The position numbers and the translations under genes are program-made. From positions 1 to 57,374 of the forward strand of contig NZ_VLKT01000048.1 of assembly GCF_007830515.1 (NCBI RefSeq): a stretch of 57,374 bases of DNA, in the 5' to 3' direction. The stretch is from Mesorhizobium tianshanense (lineage in GTDB: Bacteria; Pseudomonadota; Alphaproteobacteria; Rhizobiales; Rhizobiaceae). This document shows positions 27,240 through 33,850 of the stretch, piece after piece (position 1 is the first letter of the stretch; every line of letters starts with the position of its first letter). The notes below the pieces were generated by a model. That model did not search any database, had not been told where the DNA came from, and was given only the letters and a program-made list of their open reading frames with translations.

Positions 27240-27484
27240 CAGTCTTCGCCGGACAATTCGTCGTAGACCGAGCGCGGCAGCGGGTTGCGCGCCTGCTCGC
27301 TCAACTCAATCCCGAACTCGGCTCGGAGCCGTGCCGCCGTCTCCAGCGGCGTTTCGCGGTTGCGCCGGCGCTCCAGGGCTTCACGCATGGCGATCACAAT
27401 CGCCTCGGTGATGCCGACGCCCTCGATCTTCGCGAACGTCCGCGTCAGCCTGTCTGCCTCCTTGTTGTTGATGTTGATTGTCAT
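27239..27484 (-). CDS. vapB: VapB-type antitoxin (PSK/Rv0623 family)
   Basis: An 81-residue antitoxin beginning MTININNKEADRLTRTFAKI. The N-terminal part resembles ribbon-helix-helix or Rv0623-like VapB proteins (short beta strand TININNKEADRL, then GVGITEAIVIAMREALERR), followed by a toxin-wrapping tail ending RSVYDELSGED. The ATG at 27484 was chosen over a frame to 27502 because the family N-terminus starts there. It is translated first, with vapC overlapping, and a promoter with a dyad lies immediately upstream. Confidence 0.85.
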   Translation of the reverse strand: MTININNKEADRLTRTFAKIEGVGITEAIVIAMREALERRRNRETPLETAARLRAEFGIELSEQARNPLPRSVYDELSGED

Positions 27485-27516
27485 CAGCCCTTGCCTCATC
27501 AATCAATGTAGTTCGC

Positions 27517-27546
27517 ATTATGTAGCTGCCTACACTGATGTGTCAA
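27517..27546 (-). promoter_or_regulatory. vapBC promoter with probable autoregulatory dyad
   Basis: On the minus strand, TTGACA (27541-27546) is followed after 16 bases by TACATA (27519-27524); with an 18-base spacer, CATAAT at 27517 is an alternative -10. The dyad TGTAG-CTGC-CTACA (27521-27534) covers the -10 and part of the spacer. VapBC complexes usually repress their own promoter through such palindromes, so this is the likely operator. Transcription would start about 25 bases before the vapB ATG. Confidence 0.6.
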
Positions 27547-27634
27547 CACGCCTGACCTGGGGCTTCCGCTTGTCGATTTCGACGCCGCAGCGCAAATCTG
27601 AAGCGATGCCCTGCAACTGTGGGTGGTTTCAACT

Positions 27635-27715
27635 TGACAGGTGACGGCAGTTATGCTAGGAATTTATTCATGGTGCTGAGTTGCGCCAATGACCCGCTAG
27701 CGAGGCGGGTTTTTC
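27635..27715 (+). ncRNA. Possible small RNA or leader with terminator upstream of trpS
   Basis: A TTGACA at 27635-27640 and a weak -10 (TAGGAA, 17-base spacer) are followed by a compact terminator: stem CCCGC/GCGGG (27694-27710) with a seven-base loop and a run of five T. The transcript would be only about 45 bases and ends some 170 bases before the trpS start. It could be a tiny regulatory RNA or an attenuator of trpS. No tryptophan-rich leader peptide is present, so classic Trp attenuation is unlikely. Confidence 0.35.
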
Positions 27716-27884
27716 ATTTCATGCTTCGGCAAACAGGCTTTCCCAGGCGTTTTGCCAAACCGGGGCCGAAGCCCTCGCGTCCATCCGACAGCCTCTTGAT
27801 CCTCTCCTCTCTCTCGTCCATAAGCGCGCCGTCGAAAGACTTTCGCCGCGCGCGAAACGGCCCTCCACAAGCCATGGGGACTTC

Positions 27885-28952
27885 ATGACCGCCTTCAAGC
27901 CTCTCGTTTTTTCCGGCGTCCAGCCGACCGGCAATCTGCATCTCGGCAACTATCTCGGCGCCATCAAGAAATTCGTCGCGCTGCAGGAGACCTCCGATTG
28001 CATCTACTGCGTCGTCGATCTGCATTCGCTGACCGCGCAGCTCGTGCATGACGATCTCAAGGACCAGACGCGCGCCATCACCGCGGCGTTTCTCGCCTCC
28101 GGCATCGACCCGACGAAGCACATCGTCTTCAACCAGTCGCGGGTCATGCAGCACGCCGAGCTTGCCTGGATCTTCAACTGCGTGGCGCGCATCGGCTGGA
28201 TGAACCGGATGACGCAGTTCAAGGACAAGGCCGGCAAGGACCGTGAGAATGCCTCGCTCGGGCTCTTGGCCTATCCGAGCCTGATGGCGGCCGACATCCT
28301 TGTCTACCGCGCCACCCACGTCCCGGTGGGTGAGGACCAGAAGCAGCATCTGGAGCTGACACGCGACATCGCCCAGAAATTCAACAACGACTTTTCCGAC
28401 CGCATCGCCGGCCTTGGCGTCGGCGTCGAGATGAAGGTCGGCGAGGAGACGGTGAACGGCTATTTTCCGCTGACCGAGCCGATCATCGGAGGACCGGCGG
28501 CGCGCATCATGAGCTTGCGCGACGGCTCGAAGAAGATGTCGAAGTCCGACCCGTCGGACCTGTCGCGCATCAATTTGACCGACGATGCCGACACGATCTC
28601 GAAGAAGATCCGCAAGGCCAAGACCGACCCCGAGGCGTTGCCAGCGGAATTGGACGGCCTTGCCGGGCGGCCCGAGGCGGAAAACCTCGTCGGCATCTAT
28701 GCGGGTCTGGCCGAGATCTCGAAGGAAGCGGTGCTGAAAGAGTTCGGCGGCCAGCAGTTCTCGGTGTTCAAGCCGGCATTGGCCGACCTCGCCGTGGAAA
28801 GACTGGCGCCGGTCGCCGGCGAGATGCGCCGCATTTCCGACGACCGCGCCTATGTCGACGCGGTGCTCAGGGATGGCGGCGAGCGGGCCGGCGCCCTGGC
28901 CGAGGCGACGATGAAGACCGTGCGCGACATCATCGGCCTGCTGCAGGGCTGA
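27885..28952 (+). CDS. trpS: Tryptophanyl-tRNA synthetase
   Basis: Charges tRNA-Trp. The 355-residue protein is a class I synthetase: the HIGH-type motif lies in GVQPTGNLHLGNYLGAIKKF (residues about 10-29) and the KMSKS loop is KKMSKSDPS (about 216). The tryptophan-recognition region includes LGLLAYPSLMAADILVYRAT. Length and order match bacterial TrpRS. The ATG at 27885 gives the standard N-terminus MTAFKPLVFSG. A universal stress protein gene follows after about 97 bases. Confidence 0.97.
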   Translation: MTAFKPLVFSGVQPTGNLHLGNYLGAIKKFVALQETSDCIYCVVDLHSLTAQLVHDDLKDQTRAITAAFLASGIDPTKHIVFNQSRVMQHAELAWIFNCVARIGWMNRMTQFKDKAGKDRENASLGLLAYPSLMAADILVYRATHVPVGEDQKQHLELTRDIAQKFNNDFSDRIAGLGVGVEMKVGEETVNGYFPLTEPIIGGPAARIMSLRDGSKKMSKSDPSDLSRINLTDDADTISKKIRKAKTDPEALPAELDGLAGRPEAENLVGIYAGLAEISKEAVLKEFGGQQFSVFKPALADLAVERLAPVAGEMRRISDDRAYVDAVLRDGGERAGALAEATMKTVRDIIGLLQG

Positions 28953-29049
28953 TCCGCACCAATTCTGTGCCGACATCGCCGCACCCGCCGGTCGCTTGCG
29001 GCCGGGCTGTGGCGGTGGCAGATTGCGACCGAAACCATCGAGGTAGAAC

Positions 29050-29541
29050 ATGGTCTCCAAACGCCTCAGCCGCGAAGTCGGCCATCGCCGCAAGTTCCTG
29101 GCGATCATCGACGATACGCCCGAATGCGAGCGGGCCGTCGCCTACGCCTCGAAACGCGCGCAGAGCACCAGCGGCGTGCTGGTGCTGCTCTATGTGATCG
29201 AGCCGGACGATTTCCAGCATTGGCTGGGCGTCGAGAAGATCATGCGCGAGGAGGCCAACGCCACCGCGCGGGCCGCACTTGACGCCTACGCCAACAAGGT
29301 GCGCCAGAAGCTCGGCATCGAGCCGGAACTGGTGGTGCGCGAAGGCAAACCGACGGAAGAGATCCACAAACTGATCGAGGAAGACCAGGACATCGCCATC
29401 CTCGTGCTGGCGGCCGGCGCCGGCAAGGAAGGGCCGGGGCCGCTGGTCGGCGCGGTCGCCGGCAAGGGCGCCGCCTTCCCCATCCCGGTGACGGTGGTGC
29501 CGCAGAACCTGTCGGACGAGGAGATCGACAGCCTCGCTTAG
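29050..29541 (+). CDS. Universal stress protein (UspA family)
   Basis: A 163-residue UspA-fold protein. The first strand is KFLAIIDDTPECERAVAYAS, followed by the VLVLLYVIEPDDF strand and a C-terminal nucleotide-binding region (VLAAGAGKEGPGPLVGAVAG) close to the GxxGxxxxxxxxGS(T/S) ATP-binding motif, though the usual final Ser/Thr pattern is diverged. These cytoplasmic proteins help survival under starvation or oxidative stress. It lies between trpS and the Nfu-type gene and is followed by a strong stem-loop. Confidence 0.88.
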   Translation: MVSKRLSREVGHRRKFLAIIDDTPECERAVAYASKRAQSTSGVLVLLYVIEPDDFQHWLGVEKIMREEANATARAALDAYANKVRQKLGIEPELVVREGKPTEEIHKLIEEDQDIAILVLAAGAGKEGPGPLVGAVAGKGAAFPIPVTVVPQNLSDEEIDSLA

Positions 29542-29555
29542 GATATGATCAAAGG

Positions 29556-29598
29556 CTACAGTGTCCTTGGCGCATCCAAAGGACGCGCGGCGCTGTAG
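29556..29598. repeat. Stem-loop repeat downstream of the universal stress protein gene
   Basis: The outer arms CTACAGTG and CGCTGTAG and the inner arms TCCTTGG and CCAAAGGA form an imperfect hairpin about 15 bases after the stop codon. The motif resembles a short palindromic repeat I know to be widespread downstream of Mesorhizobium-type genes. It may act as a terminator or mRNA-end stabiliser. It has no clear T-run. Confidence 0.55.
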
Positions 29599-29716
29599 AC
29601 GAAAATTCATTCCCCTGGCAGGCCGTTCCGGCGATGCCTTTCGCTTGAATGTCCCGCCGATAAGGCCTATTTAGAATTATTCCAAACTATCTGCCCGAAT
29701 GGGCACGGAGACGGCC

Positions 29717-30286
29717 ATGTTCATCCAGACCGAATCGACGCCAAATCCGGCGACATTGAAGTTCCTGCCCGGCAAGGAAGTGCTTGTCGAAGGCACCGCC
29801 GATTTCCGCGATGCCGACAGCGCCGCTGCCGCCTCGCCGCTGGCCGGCCGGCTGTTCGAGATCCCGGGCGTCACCGGCGTCTTCTTCGGCTATGATTTCG
29901 TCACCGTGACCAAGGACGGCCCCGACTGGCAGCATCTGAAGCCGGCGATCCTCGGCGCCATCATGGAACATTTCATGTCCGGCGCGCCCGTCATGGCCAA
30001 GGCCGGCCCCGCCGCCGAGACCAGCCAGACCGGCGAATTCTACGACAAGGCCGACGAGGAACTGGTCATCACCATCAAGGAACTGCTCGACACGCGGGTG
30101 CGCCCGGCCGTCGCCCAGGACGGCGGCGACATCACCTTCCGCGGCTTCGAGAACGGCACCGTGTTCCTGCATATGAAGGGCGCCTGCGCCGGCTGCCCGT
30201 CGTCGACGGCGACGCTGAAGCACGGCATCCAGAACCTTTTGCGGCATTTCGTGCCCGAGGTGCAGCAGGTCGAACAGGTGTCTTGA
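29717..30286 (+). CDS. Nfu-type Fe-S cluster scaffold/carrier protein (NifU family)
   Basis: A 189-residue Fe-S carrier that receives clusters from the ISC/SUF machinery and passes them to target enzymes. The N-terminal Nfu domain opens MFIQTESTPNPATLKFLPGK, and the C-terminal NifU-like domain carries the cluster-binding CxxC in MKGACAGCPSSTATLKHGIQ (about residue 156). The ATG at 29717 was chosen because the family N-terminus starts exactly there; the frame extends upstream to 29699. A bidirectional terminator follows. Confidence 0.93.
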   Translation: MFIQTESTPNPATLKFLPGKEVLVEGTADFRDADSAAAASPLAGRLFEIPGVTGVFFGYDFVTVTKDGPDWQHLKPAILGAIMEHFMSGAPVMAKAGPAAETSQTGEFYDKADEELVITIKELLDTRVRPAVAQDGGDITFRGFENGTVFLHMKGACAGCPSSTATLKHGIQNLLRHFVPEVQQVEQVS

Positions 30287-30330
30287 ACCAGGGACACGGC
30301 TCCAACATCAATCGCCTTCCAGACAAAACA

Positions 30331-30358
30331 AAAAACCGGGCCAAATTGCCCGGTTTTC
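30331..30358. terminator. Bidirectional terminator between the Nfu gene and the L,D-transpeptidase gene
   Basis: The stem CCGGGC/GCCCGG with loop CAAATT has a run of A before and TTTT after, so it can end transcription from both sides. It sits between the convergent Nfu and L,D-transpeptidase genes. Confidence 0.85.
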
Positions 30359-30406
30359 TGTTTGCGACGTCTATTTGTTGCCTAGACGGTCCGCGCATGA
30401 TTCCTT

Positions 30407-31024
30407 TTACAAAACGATGACCTTGGCGCCGACCGAGGTGCGGTCGTAAAGGTCGATGATATCCTGGTTCATCAGCCGGATGCAGCCCGACGACATCGCC
30501 TTGCCGATCGAGTTCCACTCCGGGCTGCCATGCAGGCGGTAGCCCGAATCGCCGCCCTTGTTGAACAGATACAGGGCGCGCGCGCCGAGTGGGTTGGTCA
30601 ATCCCGGCTCCATGCCGCCGGCAAATTTGGCGAGTTCCGGCTGGCGCCTGATCATCGCCGAAGGCGGCGTCCAGGTCGGCCATTCGCGCTTCACCGCGAT
30701 ACGGGCGGTGCCGCGCCATTCAAAACCCTCGCGGCCGACGCCGATGCCGTAACGCATCGCCTCGCCACCGCCCATGACGTAGTACAGAAACTTGTTCTGC
30801 GTATCGACGACGATGGTGCCCGGCTTTTCATCGGTGTCGTAGTTCACCACCTGCCGACGGTATTTAAACGGCACCTTTTCGATTGGAATGCGGGGCAATT
30901 GATAGCCCGCATCGGTCACCGCGCCATAGTTGTTGGTGAATATCCGCGAGCCGATGGTGCTGCAACCAGCGATAGCAGCCGACAACGCAAAGGCAGCGAC
31001 GATTGCAAATGGCTTCATGCGCAT
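30407..31024 (-). CDS. L,D-transpeptidase (YkuD domain) lipoprotein
   Basis: A 205-residue cell-wall enzyme that forms 3-3 peptidoglycan crosslinks or attaches proteins to the wall. A lipoprotein signal (MRMKPFAIVAAFALSAAIAG then Cys; lipobox AIAGC) anchors it in an envelope membrane. The catalytic YkuD motif is present: His in RLHGSPEWNSIGKAM and the nucleophilic Cys in SSGCIRLMN. ATG 31024 or 31018 are both possible starts. It converges on the Nfu gene and is divergent from cueR. Confidence 0.9.
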   Translation of the reverse strand: MRMKPFAIVAAFALSAAIAGCSTIGSRIFTNNYGAVTDAGYQLPRIPIEKVPFKYRRQVVNYDTDEKPGTIVVDTQNKFLYYVMGGGEAMRYGIGVGREGFEWRGTARIAVKREWPTWTPPSAMIRRQPELAKFAGGMEPGLTNPLGARALYLFNKGGDSGYRLHGSPEWNSIGKAMSSGCIRLMNQDIIDLYDRTSVGAKVIVL

Positions 31025-31247
31025 AAAAATGTTCGATGCCCCGCCCAAAGAGTGCGGCACGTTACGGCCGCTTTGTCGCCATTATTCATGCTGGCATTTG
31101 CTTTGCTTGCCAAGCGCGCGATGCCTATATGCAGGGGCTTACGTGCGGTAAGTCCGCAACTGTGGCTTTTCGGCAACGGCCGTCGCAGGATTGTGAAGCA
31201 AATTCAATGGGGCGGTCCGCCAAGCCGCCTGACGTCGAGGACCCGCC

Positions 31248-31670
31248 ATGAATGTCGGAGAAGCCGCCCACCGTTCCGGCCTGCCGGCCAAGACCATTCG
31301 CTACTACGAGGAGATCGGCCTGATCCGACCGCAGCGCGCCGGCAACGGCTACCGCGACTATTGCGGCGACGACATCCACCGGCTGGCTTTTCTGCGCCGC
31401 GCGCGCAATCTCGGCTTTTCTATCGAAGATTGCCGCCAGCTGATGGCGCTCTATGAGGATCGCGGCCGCGCCAGCCACGACGTGCGCGAGATCGCCGCCG
31501 CGCATGTGAAGGCAATCGAGGAGAAGGTGCGCGAGCTGTGGTCGATGCGCTCGACCCTGCAGAAGCTGATCCACGCCTGCCACGGCGACGAGAGGCCGGA
31601 CTGCCCGATCCTGGACGATATTGCGGGGGCTGCGGAGGCTGACGGCAAGGTTGCTTCGGCGCCAACCTGA
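31248..31670 (+). CDS. cueR: Cu(I)-responsive MerR-family regulator CueR
   Basis: A 140-residue MerR-type activator. The winged HTH starts MNVGEAAHRSGLPAKTIRYY, then YEEIGLIRPQR, followed by the dimerisation helix. The metal-binding loop CHGDERPDC (about residues 112-120) has two cysteines separated by seven residues, the Cu(I)/Ag(I) signature of CueR. It would activate the copA-DUF305 operon, whose promoter at 22090-22120 has the expected dyad in a 19-base spacer. No copper gene adjoins it, so the regulon is split over 9 kb. Confidence 0.93.
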   Translation: MNVGEAAHRSGLPAKTIRYYEEIGLIRPQRAGNGYRDYCGDDIHRLAFLRRARNLGFSIEDCRQLMALYEDRGRASHDVREIAAAHVKAIEEKVRELWSMRSTLQKLIHACHGDERPDCPILDDIAGAAEADGKVASAPT

Positions 31671-31812
31671 AGACATGAATAACTTTCGCTATCCGCGAAG
31701 GCTCGCTCACGAAAAGGAACTGACCAAGAGGCACCCTTTGCAACAACGGCCTTCCAATAGTATCTGACCATCTCGCATCGCACCAGAACCCGACCGTTTA
31801 GGCGGCCGGTTC

Positions 31813-31830
31813 GTCAACCAGATAATCGCC
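31813..31830. repeat. Extra IS1595-type terminal repeat half outside the left target duplication
   Basis: TCAACCAGATAATCGCC is the inverse of the element's left terminal repeat and lies directly outside the left 8-base target duplication. It looks like the right end of another, mostly lost copy of the same element family, or a one-ended remnant. I see no matching left end between cueR and this point. Confidence 0.7.
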
Positions 31831-31838
31831 CTCAAAAA
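31831..31838. repeat. Target site duplication, left copy
   Basis: CTCAAAAA immediately precedes the left terminal inverted repeat and is repeated directly after the right one at 34874-34881. Eight bases is the duplication size expected for the IS1595 family. Confidence 0.85.
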
Positions 31839-31969
31839 GGCGATTATCTGGTTGACAAACCCAATGGAGAATAGGAATATGATCCTCGACAGGCCGGCAC
31901 TTCCAATGAAGACTGTATCCGAGATGCAGGGGGTTCCGCCCGTTCGCTACACGCTATCGGAAATGGCTG

Positions 31970-32179
31970 CTATTTCCGCTGCCTCGCTTGTATCTGAAGC
32001 AGGCCTTCCATCTTCGTCGTCAACACTTCCAAGTTATGATCGATTGCCGAAAGCGCCACGGCGATATGTTCGAGGGCTTCTGCAATTTTTTCGCCGGTCT
32101 CCATCTCCCCAGTGAAATCCGGAGATGGAACAAACGGACGGATAGCGTGGTTCGGGCCTGACTTGCGGATACGTTGCAT
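31970..32179 (-). CDS. Hypothetical 69-aa cargo protein with coiled-coil tail
   Basis: A 69-residue protein with a strong ribosome binding site (AGGAG) ahead of its ATG. The N-terminal third is proline-rich and unstructured (AIRPFVPSPDFTGEMETGEK); the rest is one long amphipathic helix (IAEALEHIAVALSAIDHNLE, then VLTTKMEGLLQIQ) suggesting oligomerisation. I recognise no family. It is the last gene of the element, 70 bases downstream of the Cas2-like gene on the same strand, and probably shares its transcript. Confidence 0.58.
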   Translation of the reverse strand: MQRIRKSGPNHAIRPFVPSPDFTGEMETGEKIAEALEHIAVALSAIDHNLEVLTTKMEGLLQIQARQRK

Positions 32180-32249
32180 TGTTGTCTCCTGATTAGAGGG
32201 AATGGCCGTGGCGGCGAACCAATCAAGCTCGCCGCCCGTTATCGGTTTG

Positions 32250-32528
32250 TTAGGCTGCTTTCAGGAATGCTGCCTTGAATGCAGCTTCATTGACGAGGAG
32301 ATTCGTCCATGCCGCACTCTTGGCTTCGATCACCAATAGAAGGTCCTCTGGACCGAGAATGGTTTTCACCCGATCACGAAGCTGCGCAGCCGTACCCGGA
32401 TAATCAACCCACCATACTGTTTCGAGGATTCGGCCCCGGTTTGCCACCAGCGCTTGCAGGAAAGTGTCCATCTCCTTGTGAGAAGGACGTGGGCCATTCA
32501 GGTCGTAACTGAGAACAAAGTTCGACAT
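32250..32528 (-). CDS. Small Cas2-like / SinR-family protein
   Basis: A 92-residue protein beginning MSNFVLSYDLNGPRPSHKEM, with the later blocks ETVWWVDYPGTAAQLRDRVK, then GPEDLLLVIEAKSAAWTNLL. The order (beta strand ending in YDLN, helix, W-rich strand, helix with Q-x-R-D, D-x-LLV strand, AAW) matches proteins annotated SinR family, which share the ferredoxin-like fold of Cas2 and VapD. The aspartate of YDLN corresponds in position to the Cas2 catalytic-site Asp. No CRISPR repeats or cas genes are nearby. Function is unknown; an RNA- or DNA-acting role is inference. It follows a structured leader and precedes a 69-aa gene. Confidence 0.62.
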   Translation of the reverse strand: MSNFVLSYDLNGPRPSHKEMDTFLQALVANRGRILETVWWVDYPGTAAQLRDRVKTILGPEDLLLVIEAKSAAWTNLLVNEAAFKAAFLKAA

Positions 32529-32558
32529 ATAAAGATTTCCTTATGCGGAAACCTCTGA

Positions 32559-32685
32559 CCGGGTTGACAGCGAATCGAATGAAGGACATTTTGTCCCTGT
32601 GTCACCAATCAACCGCAACCCGGCCAAAGGTTTTTGCGGTTATCGACACGGAGCCGGGGCGGCAACCCCGGCTTTGTCGTGTCGC
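32559..32685 (-). other. Highly structured leader in front of the Cas2-like gene
   Basis: Between the promoter at 32715-32743 and the Cas2-like start the minus-strand RNA can form a long hairpin (arms CGACACG/CGTGTCG enclosing AGCCGGGG/CCCCGGCT, about 32645-32685) and a second with arms CCGGGTTG/CAACCCGG (32559-32623) enclosing a small hairpin GGACA-TTT-TGTCC. No open frame was found here. It could be a regulatory 5' leader or a separate structured RNA; the plus strand of the first hairpin also looks terminator-like. Confidence 0.45.
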
Positions 32686-32714
32686 GAATCGGCAATTGCG
32701 CCGATCCACCGGGA

Positions 32715-32743
32715 ATTAGTGGCGACTCGTTTTGAGTCGTCAA
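32715..32743 (-). promoter_or_regulatory. Promoter with spacer palindrome for the Cas2-like gene
   Basis: On the minus strand, TTGACG (32738-32743) and ACTAAT (32715-32720) are 17 bases apart. The spacer holds a perfect dyad, CGACTC-AAAAC-GAGTCG (32723-32739), a typical place for a repressor to bind. It would give the Cas2-like and 69-aa genes a transcript of their own with a leader of about 180 bases. Confidence 0.5.
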
Positions 32744-32803
32744 GGATTCGTTTTTTAACGAGGTCGCGGAACAATGCCAGAACCGCGAGTAATGCACAAA
32801 TAT

Positions 32804-32998
32804 TCAGCCCTTGGTCTGCTCGCGCTTCCGACGCACCAGTTCCTTTATCTGCTCTGCCGTAAGCTTTGGTGTATGGGCGATCTTGTTCACAGACGCCTCG
32901 AAAGCAGCGTCTGACTGATCGACCTTTAGTTTCCGAGCGGCATCGCGAAACTTATCAATTTGCGATTTAGGCTCTTCCTGCTTGTCTGTACGGGGCAT
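32804..32998 (-). CDS. Hypothetical 64-aa charged cargo protein
   Basis: A 64-residue, strongly charged protein beginning MPRTDKQEEPKSQIDKFRDA and ending IKELVRRKREQTKG. It is probably helical, without membrane segments or cysteines. Short proteins of this style are common in phage and mobile-element operons; I assign no function. Its start overlaps the end of the 96-aa gene by about 32 bases, so the two are probably translated from one message together with the Panacea gene. Confidence 0.55.
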   Translation of the reverse strand: MPRTDKQEEPKSQIDKFRDAARKLKVDQSDAAFEASVNKIAHTPKLTAEQIKELVRRKREQTKG

Positions 32999-33257
32999 CG
33001 CGAAAATCGGCCTCATGGATGATAATCAGATCCAGTTGAATTTCATAAATCACTTCGATGGAAGGCAAATCGATTGATCGGGCACCGTCCCAGACATAGC
33101 CTCTTACGGTCCCAGTTTCGTTCATGGGGAAGCCGCAAGTTTCGTCGTGTAGGATTGTCCAGGTTATCGATTCCCATGCATCGTTTGCCCTTGACCATTT
33201 GGTTTCGGCCAAATCCCTCGCGAGGCGCACACGATCTTCCTCGCGAAAGCCCTTCAT
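32967..33257 (-). CDS. Hypothetical 96-aa protein coupled to the Panacea gene (candidate toxin)
   Basis: A 96-residue protein beginning MKGFREEDRVRLARDLAETK, with ANDAWESITWTILHDETCGF and a C-terminal half of alternating strands (VIYEIQLDLIIIHEADFRDA). Its ATG overlaps the stop of the Panacea-domain gene (TAATG), a coupled layout typical of antitoxin-toxin pairs. No toxin family was recognised, so the role is inferred only from position. No signal peptide or membrane span is visible. Confidence 0.58.
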   Translation of the reverse strand: MKGFREEDRVRLARDLAETKWSRANDAWESITWTILHDETCGFPMNETGTVRGYVWDGARSIDLPSIEVIYEIQLDLIIIHEADFRDAPYRQAGRA

Positions 33258-33793
33258 TATAGCAAGCCAAGTTCCTTCGCGCGGTTGCGCAATCTAGCCG
33301 CCTCTACATCAGTGGGTTCTCGGCCTCGTCCAGCTAGGATTGAATGGAACGGTAACGGCTCTTTCATCGCTGCAATTTCCCACCCGTAGTCATGGGAATA
33401 TTCGCTCACGCTCGTCGCTGTATGGTTGTCGTCGATTTCTTTGATCCACCTGTCGATTTCCTTGATTTCGTCAGGATGGAAGATATTTCGTGCCGGGGGG
33501 ATACGCGCCTTGAAAACCCATTCGTCGCCAGTCCCGCGCCACTGATCTATCACCCGATCTCTCGCCAACTCATTTCGAACGATAATGCCATCCCGCGGGA
33601 TGGGTCCGTGCTTTTCGCGTAAATAAGGTGCGCCTGTGATCGATTGGCCTGTGAGGACAAACCGTCGCGCATCGGAAAACCACGCAACCTTGTATAGCTT
33701 TGTTGCCCCAAACCCAGCGCGAGCGCCAGCGGCCCATATCACGTAGTGAAATAGGTGCTTTAAGCGCTCTCTGTCGTAAGGCCTATCAACCAT
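33257..33793 (-). CDS. Panacea-domain (SocA/DUF4065) protein, probable antitoxin
   Basis: A 178-residue protein with the Panacea/SocA fold signature: FHYVIWAAGARAGFGATKLY, KVAWFSDARRFVLTGQSITG, then APYLREKHGPIPRDG. The C-terminal part (IDRWIKEIDDNHTATSVSEY, then SHDYGWEIAAMKEPLPF) is also typical. Panacea domains neutralise many unrelated toxins encoded next to them, and in Caulobacter SocA delivers SocB to ClpXP. ATG 33793 was chosen over a GTG at 33814. The next gene starts within the stop codon, pointing to the 96-aa protein as the partner. Confidence 0.85.
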   Translation of the reverse strand: MVDRPYDRERLKHLFHYVIWAAGARAGFGATKLYKVAWFSDARRFVLTGQSITGAPYLREKHGPIPRDGIIVRNELARDRVIDQWRGTGDEWVFKARIPPARNIFHPDEIKEIDRWIKEIDDNHTATSVSEYSHDYGWEIAAMKEPLPFHSILAGRGREPTDVEAARLRNRAKELGLL

Positions 33794-33850
33794 AGCTCTT
33801 GTGCGCCTTCGCACTAACCATGAGGCGAACCTACCATTAGATAGGTTATC

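Noticed and set aside
27635..27715. Classic tryptophan attenuator in front of trpS
   Set aside because: The short frame overlapping it has no run of Trp codons, and no antiterminator pairing was apparent.
27714..29108. 464-aa open frame antisense to trpS
   Set aside because: trpS on the plus strand has all catalytic motifs; this frame has none.
31852..32115. 87-aa plus-strand frame at the left end of the IS1595 element
   Set aside because: It starts inside the terminal repeat and lies opposite the 69-aa gene, which has a better ribosome binding site.
32250..32528. Part of a CRISPR-Cas locus
   Set aside because: No direct repeats with spacers and no other cas genes are present; only a stand-alone Cas2-like fold is suggested.
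32609..32797. 62-aa minus-strand frame in the structured leader
   Set aside because: It covers the hairpins and the promoter, has no ribosome binding site and a random-looking composition.
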